A DNA stretch of 43,973 nucleotides from an uncultured Muribaculaceae bacterium. GTDB taxonomy: Bacteria; Bacteroidota; Bacteroidia; Bacteroidales; Muribaculaceae. The notes under the pieces were generated by a model. It had not been told where the DNA came from, ran no database searches, and saw only the letters and a program-made list of their open reading frames with translations. How positions within the stretch are numbered: the first letter of the stretch is position 1; each line of letters starts with the position of its first letter. The stretch spans positions 1 to 43,973 of the forward strand of contig CAJTYH010000026.1 of the NCBI GenBank assembly GCA_910583675.1. The letters are read 5' to 3'. This document shows, piece after piece, positions 9,001 through 16,745 of this stretch. The translations under genes and the position numbers were made by a program.

Positions 9001-10470
9001 ATGAAGAACGGTTTCGACAACGATAAATATCTTAAGATCCAGTCCGAGCACATAAAGGAGCGCATAGCCAAGTTCGGAAACAAACTGTATCTTGAACTGG
9101 GGGGTAAGCTTTTTGACGATCATCATGCCAGCCGTGTGCTGCCGGGTTTTCAGCCCGACAGCAAGTTGCGCATGCTAAGTCAGCTGTCTGACCATGCGGA
9201 GATAGTGATAGTGATAAGTGCCCCTGACATAGAGAAGAACAAGGTGCGCAACGACCTTGGAATCACTTACGACGAGGATGTGTTGCGTCTTCGCACGGAG
9301 TTTACCAACCGTGGTTTTCTCGTGAGCTCAGTGGTCATCACCCACTATAACGGACAGAGCAGTGCCGATGCCTTCCGCCGCAGGTTGGAGCGTATCGGGA
9401 TTACGACCTACTGCCATTATACCATAGAGGGTTATCCGACCAATGTGGCGCTTATAGATTCGGAGGAGGGATTCGGACGCAACGATTACGTGGAGACTTC
9501 CCGTCCGCTTGTGATAGTGACGGCTCCCGGCCCTGGCAGCGGCAAGATGGCCGTTTGTCTCAGCCAGCTTTACAACGAGCACAAGCGCGGGATAAACGCC
9601 GGGTATGCCAAGTTCGAGACATTCCCGGTATGGAGCCTTCCCCTGAAGCATCCGGTGAACATCGCGTATGAGGCGGCTACAGCCGATCTAAACGACATAA
9701 ACATGATCGACCCGTTCCATCTTGAGGCATACGGCAAGATCGCGATAAACTACAACCGCGACATTGAGATATTCCCGGTGCTGAATGCCCTTTTCGAGGG
9801 TATCTACGGCGAGAATCCCTATAAGTCGCCCACCGACATGGGTGTTAACATGGTAGGGTTCTGCATCAATGACGATGAAGTGTGTCGCCATGCCTCGAAC
9901 AACGAGATCATAAGGCGGTACTACACGGCGCTCAACCATCTGGCGCTCGGGGCATGCAATGATGCTGAAGTAAGCAAGATAGCGCTTCTGCTCAATCAGG
10001 CAAAGATAGATCCGGCCACATACAGGCGACCCATTGCGGCTGCCAAGGAGAGAGCTGCCAGCAGCGGCCATCATTGTTCGGCAATAGAACTTGCCGACGG
10101 CACGATAATCACGGCGGAGTCTTCCGAACTGCTCGGGCCGAGTGCCGCGTTGATACTCAATGCCACCAAGCACCTTGCCGGGATCGACCACGACGTGAAG
10201 CTCATACCGCAGCACATGATAGAGCCGATACAGCACACCAAGACGGAATATCTGCGTAGCCGCAATCCGCGTTTGCATACCGACGAGGTACTTGTGGCTC
10301 TCTCGCTCCTGAGTGCACACGATCCGTTGTGCCGTCGCGCCCTTGAGAAACTCCCTGAATTGCGCGGGTGCGAGGTGCATTCCACCGTAATGCTCGGTGA
10401 GGTGGATCAGAAGATCTTCAAGAAACTCGGTGTGGGGCTTACCTGTGATCCTACCAAAAAGAAACTTTGA
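9001..10470 (+). CDS. DUF1846 (UPF0371) family protein
   Basis: Cytoplasmic protein of 489 aa, the family's usual length. It opens with the characteristic MKNGFDNDKYLKIQSEHI and contains family-typical stretches such as KLYLELGGKLFDDHHASRVL and a glycine-rich P-loop-like TAPGPGSGKMA (GPGSGK at residues 177-182), which suggests nucleotide binding. The biochemical role of the family is not established to my knowledge. No signal peptide or membrane segment is seen. The next gene starts 29 bases after the stop, so the two may be co-transcribed, although their functions look unrelated. Confidence 0.9.
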   Translation: MKNGFDNDKYLKIQSEHIKERIAKFGNKLYLELGGKLFDDHHASRVLPGFQPDSKLRMLSQLSDHAEIVIVISAPDIEKNKVRNDLGITYDEDVLRLRTEFTNRGFLVSSVVITHYNGQSSADAFRRRLERIGITTYCHYTIEGYPTNVALIDSEEGFGRNDYVETSRPLVIVTAPGPGSGKMAVCLSQLYNEHKRGINAGYAKFETFPVWSLPLKHPVNIAYEAATADLNDINMIDPFHLEAYGKIAINYNRDIEIFPVLNALFEGIYGENPYKSPTDMGVNMVGFCINDDEVCRHASNNEIIRRYYTALNHLALGACNDAEVSKIALLLNQAKIDPATYRRPIAAAKERAASSGHHCSAIELADGTIITAESSELLGPSAALILNATKHLAGIDHDVKLIPQHMIEPIQHTKTEYLRSRNPRLHTDEVLVALSLLSAHDPLCRRALEKLPELRGCEVHSTVMLGEVDQKIFKKLGVGLTCDPTKKKL

Positions 10471-10499
10471 CGTTTTGCCCGATTAAAAGATGTACGGTA

Positions 10500-12557
10500 G
10501 TGAAAATTGCAAAATTTGCGTTTGAAGCATTATGTGCAGCCGTTGTTGCCATTGCGGCAAGTTCATGCAGTTCCGCCGGGGCGCGGGAGGGCGCACATGT
10601 ATCCATGCTTCCTAATTCGTGGGAGGCGGTTGACGCTCCGGCTCCGGTGTCACGGCTCGGGAATGGGGTGTGGTCTGATTCGCTTCCTCAGGTAAGGAAT
10701 ATTGAAGAGGGTTTCACTATAACGTTCCGGGGCAGTTTTGCGGAGCCAACACGTGAAAGGCGCATCGTGGAGATACCCGGGCTGCTTGACGTGAACCTCA
10801 GGCCACATAATCCGCTTGACCGCGACAAGCAGAATTATCCTGCATATCCCATGCCGGACGGTACAGTGCCGGTTCTGGAAGCCTCGTTGCAGCTTGTGTC
10901 GCCGGTTGACGGCAGCCGTGCTTCAATGCCGGTGGGCATACCCTTGGCTATGATTGATGATCCGTTCGGGGAGCATGAGGTCGCTTTGAATTTCAGCGGC
11001 ACGCGATGGACGATGTATGTCGACGGCAAGTTGCTTGACAATGATTTCCCGTTCGGTTACCCCGACACGGCTCGCATGGCATCATGGAGCATAGATCCTG
11101 ATTTTGTGAGCGAGGCATCCATTTCGTTTCCGGCTTCTCGTTTCGAGCGGATTCCCGGCGATGGCAAGGATATCCCTGTGCAGTATTGGACTCCGGAGGG
11201 GCACAATTCATGGGTGGGCGACGTTGTGAGCCTTTACCATGATGGGACGTACCATATTTTTTACCTGTATGACCGCCGGGGGCATCAGAGTAAACTGGGA
11301 CGTGGCGGACACTATTTCGAACATCTGAGCACTCGCGATTTCATCAATTGGACTGAGCACGAGGCGGCAGTGCCGATTGAGGAACAGTGGGAGACGTTTG
11401 GTACCGGCACTCCTTTCGTGGCGGATGGTAAAGTTTGTCTCAGTTACGGTTACCATACCACGCGTCTTTATCCCTACGAGAGCACTACGCTCCCGCATAT
11501 GTTTGAAGACCTGAAGGCAAACGGGCGTGCCGACACCTACGACCGCACGTCGTTGGATGGGGTGGCTGCCGGCTCATCATATTCCGTGAGCGGCGACGGA
11601 ATCCACTTCAGAAAGACCGGCAAATTGTTCCATCCATGCGAGAATCCGAGCATATATGTGGATCCGCAGGGGCGCTTGAGGATGTTCGCCAACTATGGTG
11701 CCAGAGGCACGTGGGAAGCGGATTCAGTCAATGGACAATGGCGGTGCGTGAACGAGGATTTCCCTACCGGCGGGGATTGTACATTCTTTTTCAACATGGG
11801 CGGTCACGACTATGTGATAGGTGGCTTCACCAACCTGTGGTCGAAGCCTGAGGAAGCTCCCGACAGCGCATATGCCGATATGGTTGCTGCCGGAAAGGAC
11901 ATCTACAACGGTATGTGCGTGCCTACCGTTTCGCCGATCTCTGACGGGCGCTGTCTCATGGCCGGATGGATGTGGCTCAAGGGCTGGGGAGGCACATTGG
12001 TGATCCACGAACTTATTCCGTTGCCCGACGGGCGGCTTGGAACCAGATGGATGGATGAACTGGTACCTGCGGTCTCCGGTAGGAGTGTCCCCACCTCCGC
12101 CGGAGAGATGATAAATCTACCTGTATCCTCTTTCTTGCTTACGTTCGATGTGGAGCCTCTTGCGTCTTCTGGTGGATCCTTGGAGCTGGCACTTCTGCCC
12201 GAAGAAAATCTTGGTAGTCAGGACGGTTGCGCTTGGAGCCTTGATTGCTCTACCGCTCGTGCGCAATATAGCGGTGTCGGCAGGTATGCCGCCATGGAGA
12301 AGTCGCTTCGTGAGGGTGGAGAGCCTCAGCGCGGGCGCAATTACGCCGTTGAGAACCTTACCGGCATAGATGCCCCGTTCAGCGTGCGCATGGTGGTTAA
12401 GTATTCGCCCAAGTTTGACGGCTCCATCGTTGACACCGAGATCGCCGGACAACGCACCATGCTCTCCTATCGCGAGAAACTTGAAGTCGGTCTACTCTGC
12501 CTGAATGCCACCGACCTCGAAGTGACCAATCTCCGCATTTCCCCTCTGGCCGAATAG
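10500..12557 (+). CDS. beta-propeller glycoside-hydrolase-like lipoprotein (GH32/GH43-type fold)
   Basis: Predicted lipoprotein of 685 aa. A GTG start at 10500 gives a clean signal peptide (MKIAKFAFEALC...) with lipobox AASSC; an earlier TTG (10467) overlaps the previous stop and adds residues that break the signal. After the signal comes a jelly-roll-like part (about 55-200, ending WTMYVDGKLLDNDF). A five-bladed propeller follows, with HNSWVGD (Asp241), YHIFYLYDRRGH and STRDFINWTEH, which parallel WMNDPNG, YHLFYQYNP and SKDLVHW of fructan-acting GH32 enzymes. A C-terminal beta-sandwich (LEVTNLRI) completes the GH32-like layout. The canonical RDP and EC motifs are absent; ENPS (Glu381) and GDC (Asp426) sit where they might be expected. 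A secreted glycosidase is likely; substrate and exact family are not determined. Confidence 0.75.
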   Translation: MKIAKFAFEALCAAVVAIAASSCSSAGAREGAHVSMLPNSWEAVDAPAPVSRLGNGVWSDSLPQVRNIEEGFTITFRGSFAEPTRERRIVEIPGLLDVNLRPHNPLDRDKQNYPAYPMPDGTVPVLEASLQLVSPVDGSRASMPVGIPLAMIDDPFGEHEVALNFSGTRWTMYVDGKLLDNDFPFGYPDTARMASWSIDPDFVSEASISFPASRFERIPGDGKDIPVQYWTPEGHNSWVGDVVSLYHDGTYHIFYLYDRRGHQSKLGRGGHYFEHLSTRDFINWTEHEAAVPIEEQWETFGTGTPFVADGKVCLSYGYHTTRLYPYESTTLPHMFEDLKANGRADTYDRTSLDGVAAGSSYSVSGDGIHFRKTGKLFHPCENPSIYVDPQGRLRMFANYGARGTWEADSVNGQWRCVNEDFPTGGDCTFFFNMGGHDYVIGGFTNLWSKPEEAPDSAYADMVAAGKDIYNGMCVPTVSPISDGRCLMAGWMWLKGWGGTLVIHELIPLPDGRLGTRWMDELVPAVSGRSVPTSAGEMINLPVSSFLLTFDVEPLASSGGSLELALLPEENLGSQDGCAWSLDCSTARAQYSGVGRYAAMEKSLREGGEPQRGRNYAVENLTGIDAPFSVRMVVKYSPKFDGSIVDTEIAGQRTMLSYREKLEVGLLCLNATDLEVTNLRISPLAE

Positions 12558-12578
12558 CCTCGGATGAATCAATAAAAA

Positions 12579-12615
12579 CGCCGTTGCGTCTGGTTTTGAT
12601 ACTGACGCAACGGCG
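12579..12615. terminator. 12-bp stem terminator between the hydrolase and GNAT genes
   Basis: A perfect 12-bp stem (12579-12590 with 12604-12615) has a 13-base loop. Read on the minus strand it is followed by TTTTTATT, so it best terminates the GNAT transcript. On the plus strand it can still halt the hydrolase transcript, though no T-run follows. Confidence 0.7.
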
Positions 12616-12698
12616 AATGTTCCGTGAATTTTTGCAACGATATATATAATTGCGTTTATTCCCGTGCGTCTTTTGCTCTCAAATTATTATGAGGGTGC

Positions 12699-13232
12699 TC
12701 ATTCCGTGAAATTTTTGAGGTCAAAGAACATTAGTCGTGTGTCTTCACCCTCATCCAAATCTGTAAAGAATCGGAATCCATTCTTTTCGTAAAACGATGT
12801 AGCTGACACAAGCGCATCCACCGTTATGAAACGACAACCGAGCCGTTTGACGGTTGTAAACGCATATTTGATGTTGTCTAAAATGAAGGTTCCAACACCT
12901 GTCCCCGCATACATCTCATTAACCGCAAGTCTGCCGATTTTCATCGCAGGATAATTTCTGCGACGCTTGGGGTTCGGTATGTTGCGGTTCGGTCTGTTCC
13001 ATGCGTTCTTCTCATCAGGATTAAACGAAATCTTGTCGGCGAGCAGACTGAAATATGCCACTGTTACATTTTCCTGCAAGTCTTCAAGGAGGTATGTAAC
13101 TGCTATTAGTTCTTTCTGGAAATGTTTGGCATCGTCAAAAAGAAAACCGTTCAAATCATCTTCTGCGCATCTGAACGGTTTTATCTCAGTATCGTCGGAG
13201 AGTTGAATCTGGGTCAGTTTAGTGAAATCCAT
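12699..13232 (-). CDS. GNAT-family N-acetyltransferase (toxin-like)
   Basis: Protein of 177 aa with the GNAT core: strands around VTVAYFSLLADKI, the acetyl-CoA-binding motif A region MKIGRLAVNEMYAGTGVGTFIL (Gly-rich pyrophosphate loop YAGTGVG), RFITVDAL, and the late motif ATSFYEKNGFRFF. The arrangement resembles GNAT toxins that acetylate aminoacyl-tRNA (TacT/AtaT type). It starts one base after the stop of a 52-aa gene, so the pair looks like a toxin-antitoxin operon. A plain small-molecule acetyltransferase cannot be excluded. The lower GC than the flanking genes fits acquisition by transfer. Confidence 0.85.
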   Translation of the reverse strand: MDFTKLTQIQLSDDTEIKPFRCAEDDLNGFLFDDAKHFQKELIAVTYLLEDLQENVTVAYFSLLADKISFNPDEKNAWNRPNRNIPNPKRRRNYPAMKIGRLAVNEMYAGTGVGTFILDNIKYAFTTVKRLGCRFITVDALVSATSFYEKNGFRFFTDLDEGEDTRLMFFDLKNFTE

Positions 13233-13233
13233 A

Positions 13234-13392
13234 TTACCATTGGAAATTGCTTATGGACTTCATTACCTCATAAGCTTTGCGTGCCCTCTCTTTCTCATCT
13301 TTTGACACCGGATTGGGGTTCGAGATCATTTTCTCGAAACGCTCTGCATCTTTACCGAATAATTCTGGTGTTTCTTTAATTGGCCGTGCCAT
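13234..13392 (-). CDS. small protein upstream of GNAT, antitoxin-like
   Basis: A 52-aa reading frame from ATG (13390-13392) to TAA (13234-13236). It reads MARPIKETPELFGKDAERF, then a short charged middle ending in an amphipathic helix (DEKERARKAYEVMKSI). The highly charged composition, the small size and the one-base gap to the GNAT start are typical of the antitoxin partner. No ribbon-helix-helix pattern is obvious to me. It has its own -7 element upstream. Confidence 0.75.
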   Translation of the reverse strand: MARPIKETPELFGKDAERFEKMISNPNPVSKDEKERARKAYEVMKSISNFQW

Positions 13393-13418
13393 AATTGGAG
13401 AGTTTTGATTTCTGGTTG

Positions 13419-13426
13419 CAAAGATA
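13419..13426 (-). promoter_or_regulatory. -7 promoter element of the GNAT module
   Basis: The minus strand reads TATCTTTG, a perfect TAnnTTTG match, 26 bases upstream of the 52-aa gene's ATG. No good -33 match is visible. Confidence 0.5.
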
Positions 13427-13512
13427 CAACAAAATTCTGATATATAGAGTTGTAGACTCAGAATTCCCGTTAAGTTTGTACCACACGATTTTTAAGCCGA
13501 TTTTAATAATTG

Positions 13513-13544
13513 TTTGGATTAACAAGAAATAATTATTAATTTTG
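13513..13544 (+). promoter_or_regulatory. promoter of the structured RNA
   Basis: TTTG (13513-13516), a 20-bp spacer and TAATTTTG (13537-13544): a perfect Bacteroidota vegetative promoter. Transcription should start near 13549. There is no start codon with a good reading frame just downstream, only folded RNA. Confidence 0.8.
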
Positions 13545-13548
13545 CGGT

Positions 13549-13873
13549 TACAGACCGCATCGCAGAAGCCCCGGTCTGGGGTTATGTGCGGCGGGATATG
13601 GGTTAACATAATAAGAAAGCGTTTATCCGCGCTGATTCTTGACTATCAGAAATTCTCGCAAAATTTCATATCTATGTCAAGGATTGAGCAACGGTAGATG
13701 CCCGTGGATATGTAATATCATGCTTTCGGCGCTATATTTCGGGAGAAATATGTCCGGATGCCTTGATTGCATATACAGGCGTGGGCTTCTGCGTTGCCGT
13801 CCGACATAGATAGGGCAATGCGAGAAGCCTCTGATAGTAGGACGGTAACAGATACAGATTCCTACGCTTTTTT
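13549..13873 (+). ncRNA. structured non-coding RNA, family not recognised
   Basis: About 325 nt bounded by a consensus promoter and an intrinsic terminator, with no credible coding frame. Helices read from the sequence: 13555-13560/13586-13591 closing an inner CCCC-GGTCT-GGGG hairpin (13569-13581); 13592-13598/13624-13630; 13632-13636/13645-13649; 13667-13672/13707-13712 closing 13691-13694/13702-13705; 13734-13740/13745-13751 with a GGGA loop; and a long 13783-13798/13814-13830 helix. RNase P, tmRNA and SRP hallmarks are absent. Candidates to test are the Bacteroidales-1 RNA motif (described, as I recall, as a promoter-to-terminator transcript of this order), 6S RNA, or a long cis-acting leader of the 98-aa gene that starts 50 bases further on. 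Confidence 0.7.
13837..13873 (+). terminator. intrinsic terminator at the end of the structured RNA
   Basis: Stem GTAGGA/TCCTAC (13837-13842 with 13860-13865), 17-base loop, then GC and six T (13868-13873). The 5' arm of the stem is also part of an alternative helix (13840-13849 with 13793-13802), so the terminator could be conditional. Confidence 0.65.
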
Positions 13874-13922
13874 CGTACAATATCAAACGCCAACGAGGGG
13901 ATGACCGCGGCAAGATAGGCAT

Positions 13923-14219
13923 ATGGAAGAACATTTGCAAGAACTAATTCACAATGTCTGTAATGGATTTCCTACTCGAGACGTTGAGATAATTAATGTT
14001 TTCGACCAGCGTAGATTTGCGCGAATGGCGCATTATGCGTGGAAACATGGAATTGGATTCCATCCTGACATGTTTATGAATGCTCTAAAAGAGACAGAGT
14101 TGTTCAGAAATCTTTCTGAGAAGGAAATTGAGGCAAAAGCCCATGAACTCTGCAATCAGGCGGACTTTGCGAAGTCAATGTTTCATGCAGCATTCGAGTT
14201 GGAAAATCTTTCAATTTAA
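13923..14219 (+). CDS. 98-aa hypothetical protein
   Basis: I do not recognise this protein. It is soluble and mostly helical by composition, with no signal peptide: MEEHLQELIHNVCNGFPTRD, then FARMAHYAWKHGIGFHPDMF, a charged helix LSEKEIEAKAHELCNQADF and the end FHAAFELENLSI. It starts 50 bases after the T-run of the structured RNA's terminator and stops 6 bases before the BspA-like gene, so it leads an operon with the next two genes. There is no clear promoter of its own between 13874 and 13922; read-through from the RNA promoter is the simplest source of its transcript. Real-gene status rests on the open frame and tight spacing. Confidence 0.6.
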   Translation: MEEHLQELIHNVCNGFPTRDVEIINVFDQRRFARMAHYAWKHGIGFHPDMFMNALKETELFRNLSEKEIEAKAHELCNQADFAKSMFHAAFELENLSI

Positions 14220-14225
14220 TCGTCT

Positions 14226-16745
14226 ATGAAACAGTTTGTTAAGAAAATCGGTTTGTTGGTGGCGATGCTGTTGACAATACTTTTAGCTCATGGCTACGAC
14301 TTTGAGGTAGATGGCATATATTATAAAATCACTTCCATGTCGGAGTTGGAAGTCGAAGTAAGCTCTAATGGTGATTATGAGGTTTGGTCTAACGGTTGTA
14401 AAAATAAGACTCCGTATACCGGGGATGTCACTATTCCTTCCACAGTCAACTTCAATAACCGCACGTTTACGGTGACTGGAATTGGCAAAGCAGCATTCGG
14501 TTATCCCTGTAGGAATCTCGATGAGGCTTATGCGACAAGTTATGGTACCCCTACTAATGTTTCCTCTGTAGTATTACCTCCAACAATACGCTATATTGAT
14601 GCAATGGCATTCCAAGGTTGTAATATCCAATCTATACAACTTCCGAATTCGTTAACCTCAATTGGTATTGCAGCTTTTGCTTATACAAAACTGCAGGAGA
14701 TTCAGATCCCTTCTTCCGTGGAGAAGATACAAAAAGAAGCTTTCTACGCGTCAAATATCACATCCGTAACTCTTGGGGAAAATGTTTCTGAAATTTCAGA
14801 TAAGGCTTTTCGATCTTGTTCTTCCTTGATGGAAGTCTTTTGTACTTCCAGTTCTAAGCCAAATGGTTTAAGCATGAACACTTTTAAGGACGCACATTCC
14901 GCGTTGGAAATATATGTCCCATCTTACGCTACGTATGGGTTAGGTAAAGAATACCTATCTTTTCCAAATCGCACGTTTCAATATTCGGGATTATCGAACA
15001 GTATTGAATGGAGAAACAATCTGAAGGCATATAAATGCGAGATTTCCGAATCTGATTGCAAAACAGAAATAAACGCTGGCGCATACACAAAACGCCTTTT
15101 GGCAAAATATTCCAATGGCGTTGATTTTTCGGTGGAAATTCCATACGAATATACAATATCAAAAGCCCCGATGTCTTTGACAGTTAATGATATTCAGCGC
15201 GAATATGGCGATCGGAATCCTGCGTTCACATGTAAAATATCTGGGTTTGTTAATGGCGAAAACGAGCAAACACTCGGTGCTACTCCTTCATTCGAGTGTG
15301 AAGCAACCCCGTTTAGTAATGTCGGCAGTTATCGTATTCTTGCATCTCTCAATGCACCGAATTATGAAATCAGTTATAAGTATGGGAATCTTTCGATTTT
15401 GAAGGCTCCACTTTCCGTCAGTGTGGTAAACTCAACAAAAATCTACGGTGAAGAGAATCCTAAGTTTGCTTTGTCCTATACAGGACTTAAGAATGATGAA
15501 ACGAGTCCAGATTGGATTGTTAAGCCCCAATTTACCACGACTGCGGATTCACGCTCATCTGTAGGAGAGTATACCGTCACCGCCAATGGAGGAGATGCAA
15601 ATAATTATGAGATAAAATCGTATGCCTCAGGATTACTTACAATCATAAAAAAAGATCTCACAGTTAAGGCAGATGATTATGAGCGTCTATATGGTGAAAT
15701 TAATCCAGTTTTTTCGATTTCATACGTTGGTTTTGTCAATAATGATTCAAAAACATCGTTGCTATCAGTACCCAAAGCGGAATGCGTAGCCACGAAAGAG
15801 TCCGATTCTGGAACCTATGCTATAACGGTTTCCGGAGGTAGTGCTGAGAATTATAGATTTGTATATCTGGACGGGAGGCTTGTCATAAAGCCCCTAACTG
15901 TGGGCTTTAAGGATATTTATAATTCGGTTACGTGCAATGATATGTCAGTGAGTACATCTGACGATTATTTTAATTTTATCCCTGAAATCATAGGTCCCTT
16001 CAGTGAGGACGATTTCTGGATTGGGCTTTTGTATTTGGATGGTGATAATCGCTCGCAAAATCATGTGTTAACAATAACAGGAGGAGAATATGCTGGGAAA
16101 TACCTTGACACAAATATTGACAGAGCGATGTGGGCTGGCAAATATATTTTCAATCTGATGTCCAAAGGAACAAATCCAAATGTTGTTGCAAATCCATCGC
16201 GTGCATATTTGACTGTTAACCGAGCTTCCAACAATCTGGAATGGAATACATCATCTCCAATTAAGGTTAAAATGGGAGAAAAAATAGATCTCGGAATTAC
16301 ATATCAAGCAGATATATGGTGCAGGTTCAATACAGATTTTGATGAAGAGATTATCTCTCTTTCATCGGTAGAAGCAACCGGCAATGATCCTCATTGGTTT
16401 GCTACAGGATTGAAGGAAGGAGAAACAACTCTATCTTTCAGTATTGAATGTCAAAAAAATGAGATGGGATTCTATGATTTTAGCGATTCAAGGACAATTT
16501 CTAAAAGAATCATAGTAGAACCTTCATCTGGAATTGAAGGAATAGTATCCGATGATAATGACATAACCATTAAGGTCTTAGATGGTCAAATAGTTGTTAA
16601 TGAGATCTCTATAAACTCAACAATACGAGTATTCAATCTTCAAGGGTGCTTACTTGTGGAGACAAAAGAGCCTATTATAGATGGTCTTTCCAAAGGCATC
16701 TATATTGTTACTGTGGGTGGTAAATCATACAAAGTCGTGATTTGA
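14226..16745 (+). CDS. secreted BspA-type LRR and MBG-repeat surface protein
   Basis: Protein of 839 aa with a clear signal peptide (MKQFVKKIGLLVAMLLTILL, cleavage after AHG). Visible in order: BspA-like leucine-rich repeats of the LRR_5 type (about residues 60-240; IQLPNSLTSIG, IQIPSSVEKIQ, VTLGENVSEIS); three MBG-type Ig-like repeats (about 313-393, 394-475, 476-555), each starting with xLxVxxxxxxxxYGxxNPxF; a region of unclear fold; and a C-terminal type IX-like sorting domain (about 768-839; IRVFNLQGCLL, GLSKGIYIVTVGGKSYKVVI). Such proteins are exported and surface-attached and usually act in adhesion or binding; the ligand is unknown. It is co-directional and tightly spaced with the 98-aa gene before it and the 131-aa gene after it. 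Its codon use is AT-richer than the conserved genes around it. Confidence 0.88.
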   Translation: MKQFVKKIGLLVAMLLTILLAHGYDFEVDGIYYKITSMSELEVEVSSNGDYEVWSNGCKNKTPYTGDVTIPSTVNFNNRTFTVTGIGKAAFGYPCRNLDEAYATSYGTPTNVSSVVLPPTIRYIDAMAFQGCNIQSIQLPNSLTSIGIAAFAYTKLQEIQIPSSVEKIQKEAFYASNITSVTLGENVSEISDKAFRSCSSLMEVFCTSSSKPNGLSMNTFKDAHSALEIYVPSYATYGLGKEYLSFPNRTFQYSGLSNSIEWRNNLKAYKCEISESDCKTEINAGAYTKRLLAKYSNGVDFSVEIPYEYTISKAPMSLTVNDIQREYGDRNPAFTCKISGFVNGENEQTLGATPSFECEATPFSNVGSYRILASLNAPNYEISYKYGNLSILKAPLSVSVVNSTKIYGEENPKFALSYTGLKNDETSPDWIVKPQFTTTADSRSSVGEYTVTANGGDANNYEIKSYASGLLTIIKKDLTVKADDYERLYGEINPVFSISYVGFVNNDSKTSLLSVPKAECVATKESDSGTYAITVSGGSAENYRFVYLDGRLVIKPLTVGFKDIYNSVTCNDMSVSTSDDYFNFIPEIIGPFSEDDFWIGLLYLDGDNRSQNHVLTITGGEYAGKYLDTNIDRAMWAGKYIFNLMSKGTNPNVVANPSRAYLTVNRASNNLEWNTSSPIKVKMGEKIDLGITYQADIWCRFNTDFDEEIISLSSVEATGNDPHWFATGLKEGETTLSFSIECQKNEMGFYDFSDSRTISKRIIVEPSSGIEGIVSDDNDITIKVLDGQIVVNEISINSTIRVFNLQGCLLVETKEPIIDGLSKGIYIVTVGGKSYKVVI

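Noticed and set aside
10467..10499. TTG start for the hydrolase lipoprotein overlapping the DUF1846 stop
   Set aside because: It would put 11 polar residues before the signal peptide; the GTG at 10500 gives a normal lipoprotein signal.
13376..13609. Minus-strand open frame of 77 codons
   Set aside because: It crosses two opposed promoters and overlaps the start of the 52-aa gene in another frame; the composition is not protein-like.
13549..13873. RNase P RNA, tmRNA or SRP RNA
   Set aside because: The invariant RNase P segment GAGGAAAGTCC, the tRNA-like ends of tmRNA and the SRP GGAAG-type tetraloop helix are all missing.
13677..13940. Minus-strand open frame of 87 codons
   Set aside because: It runs antisense through the structured RNA, is Arg/Pro/Ser-rich with no domain pattern, and has no promoter element; it is read as a chance frame.
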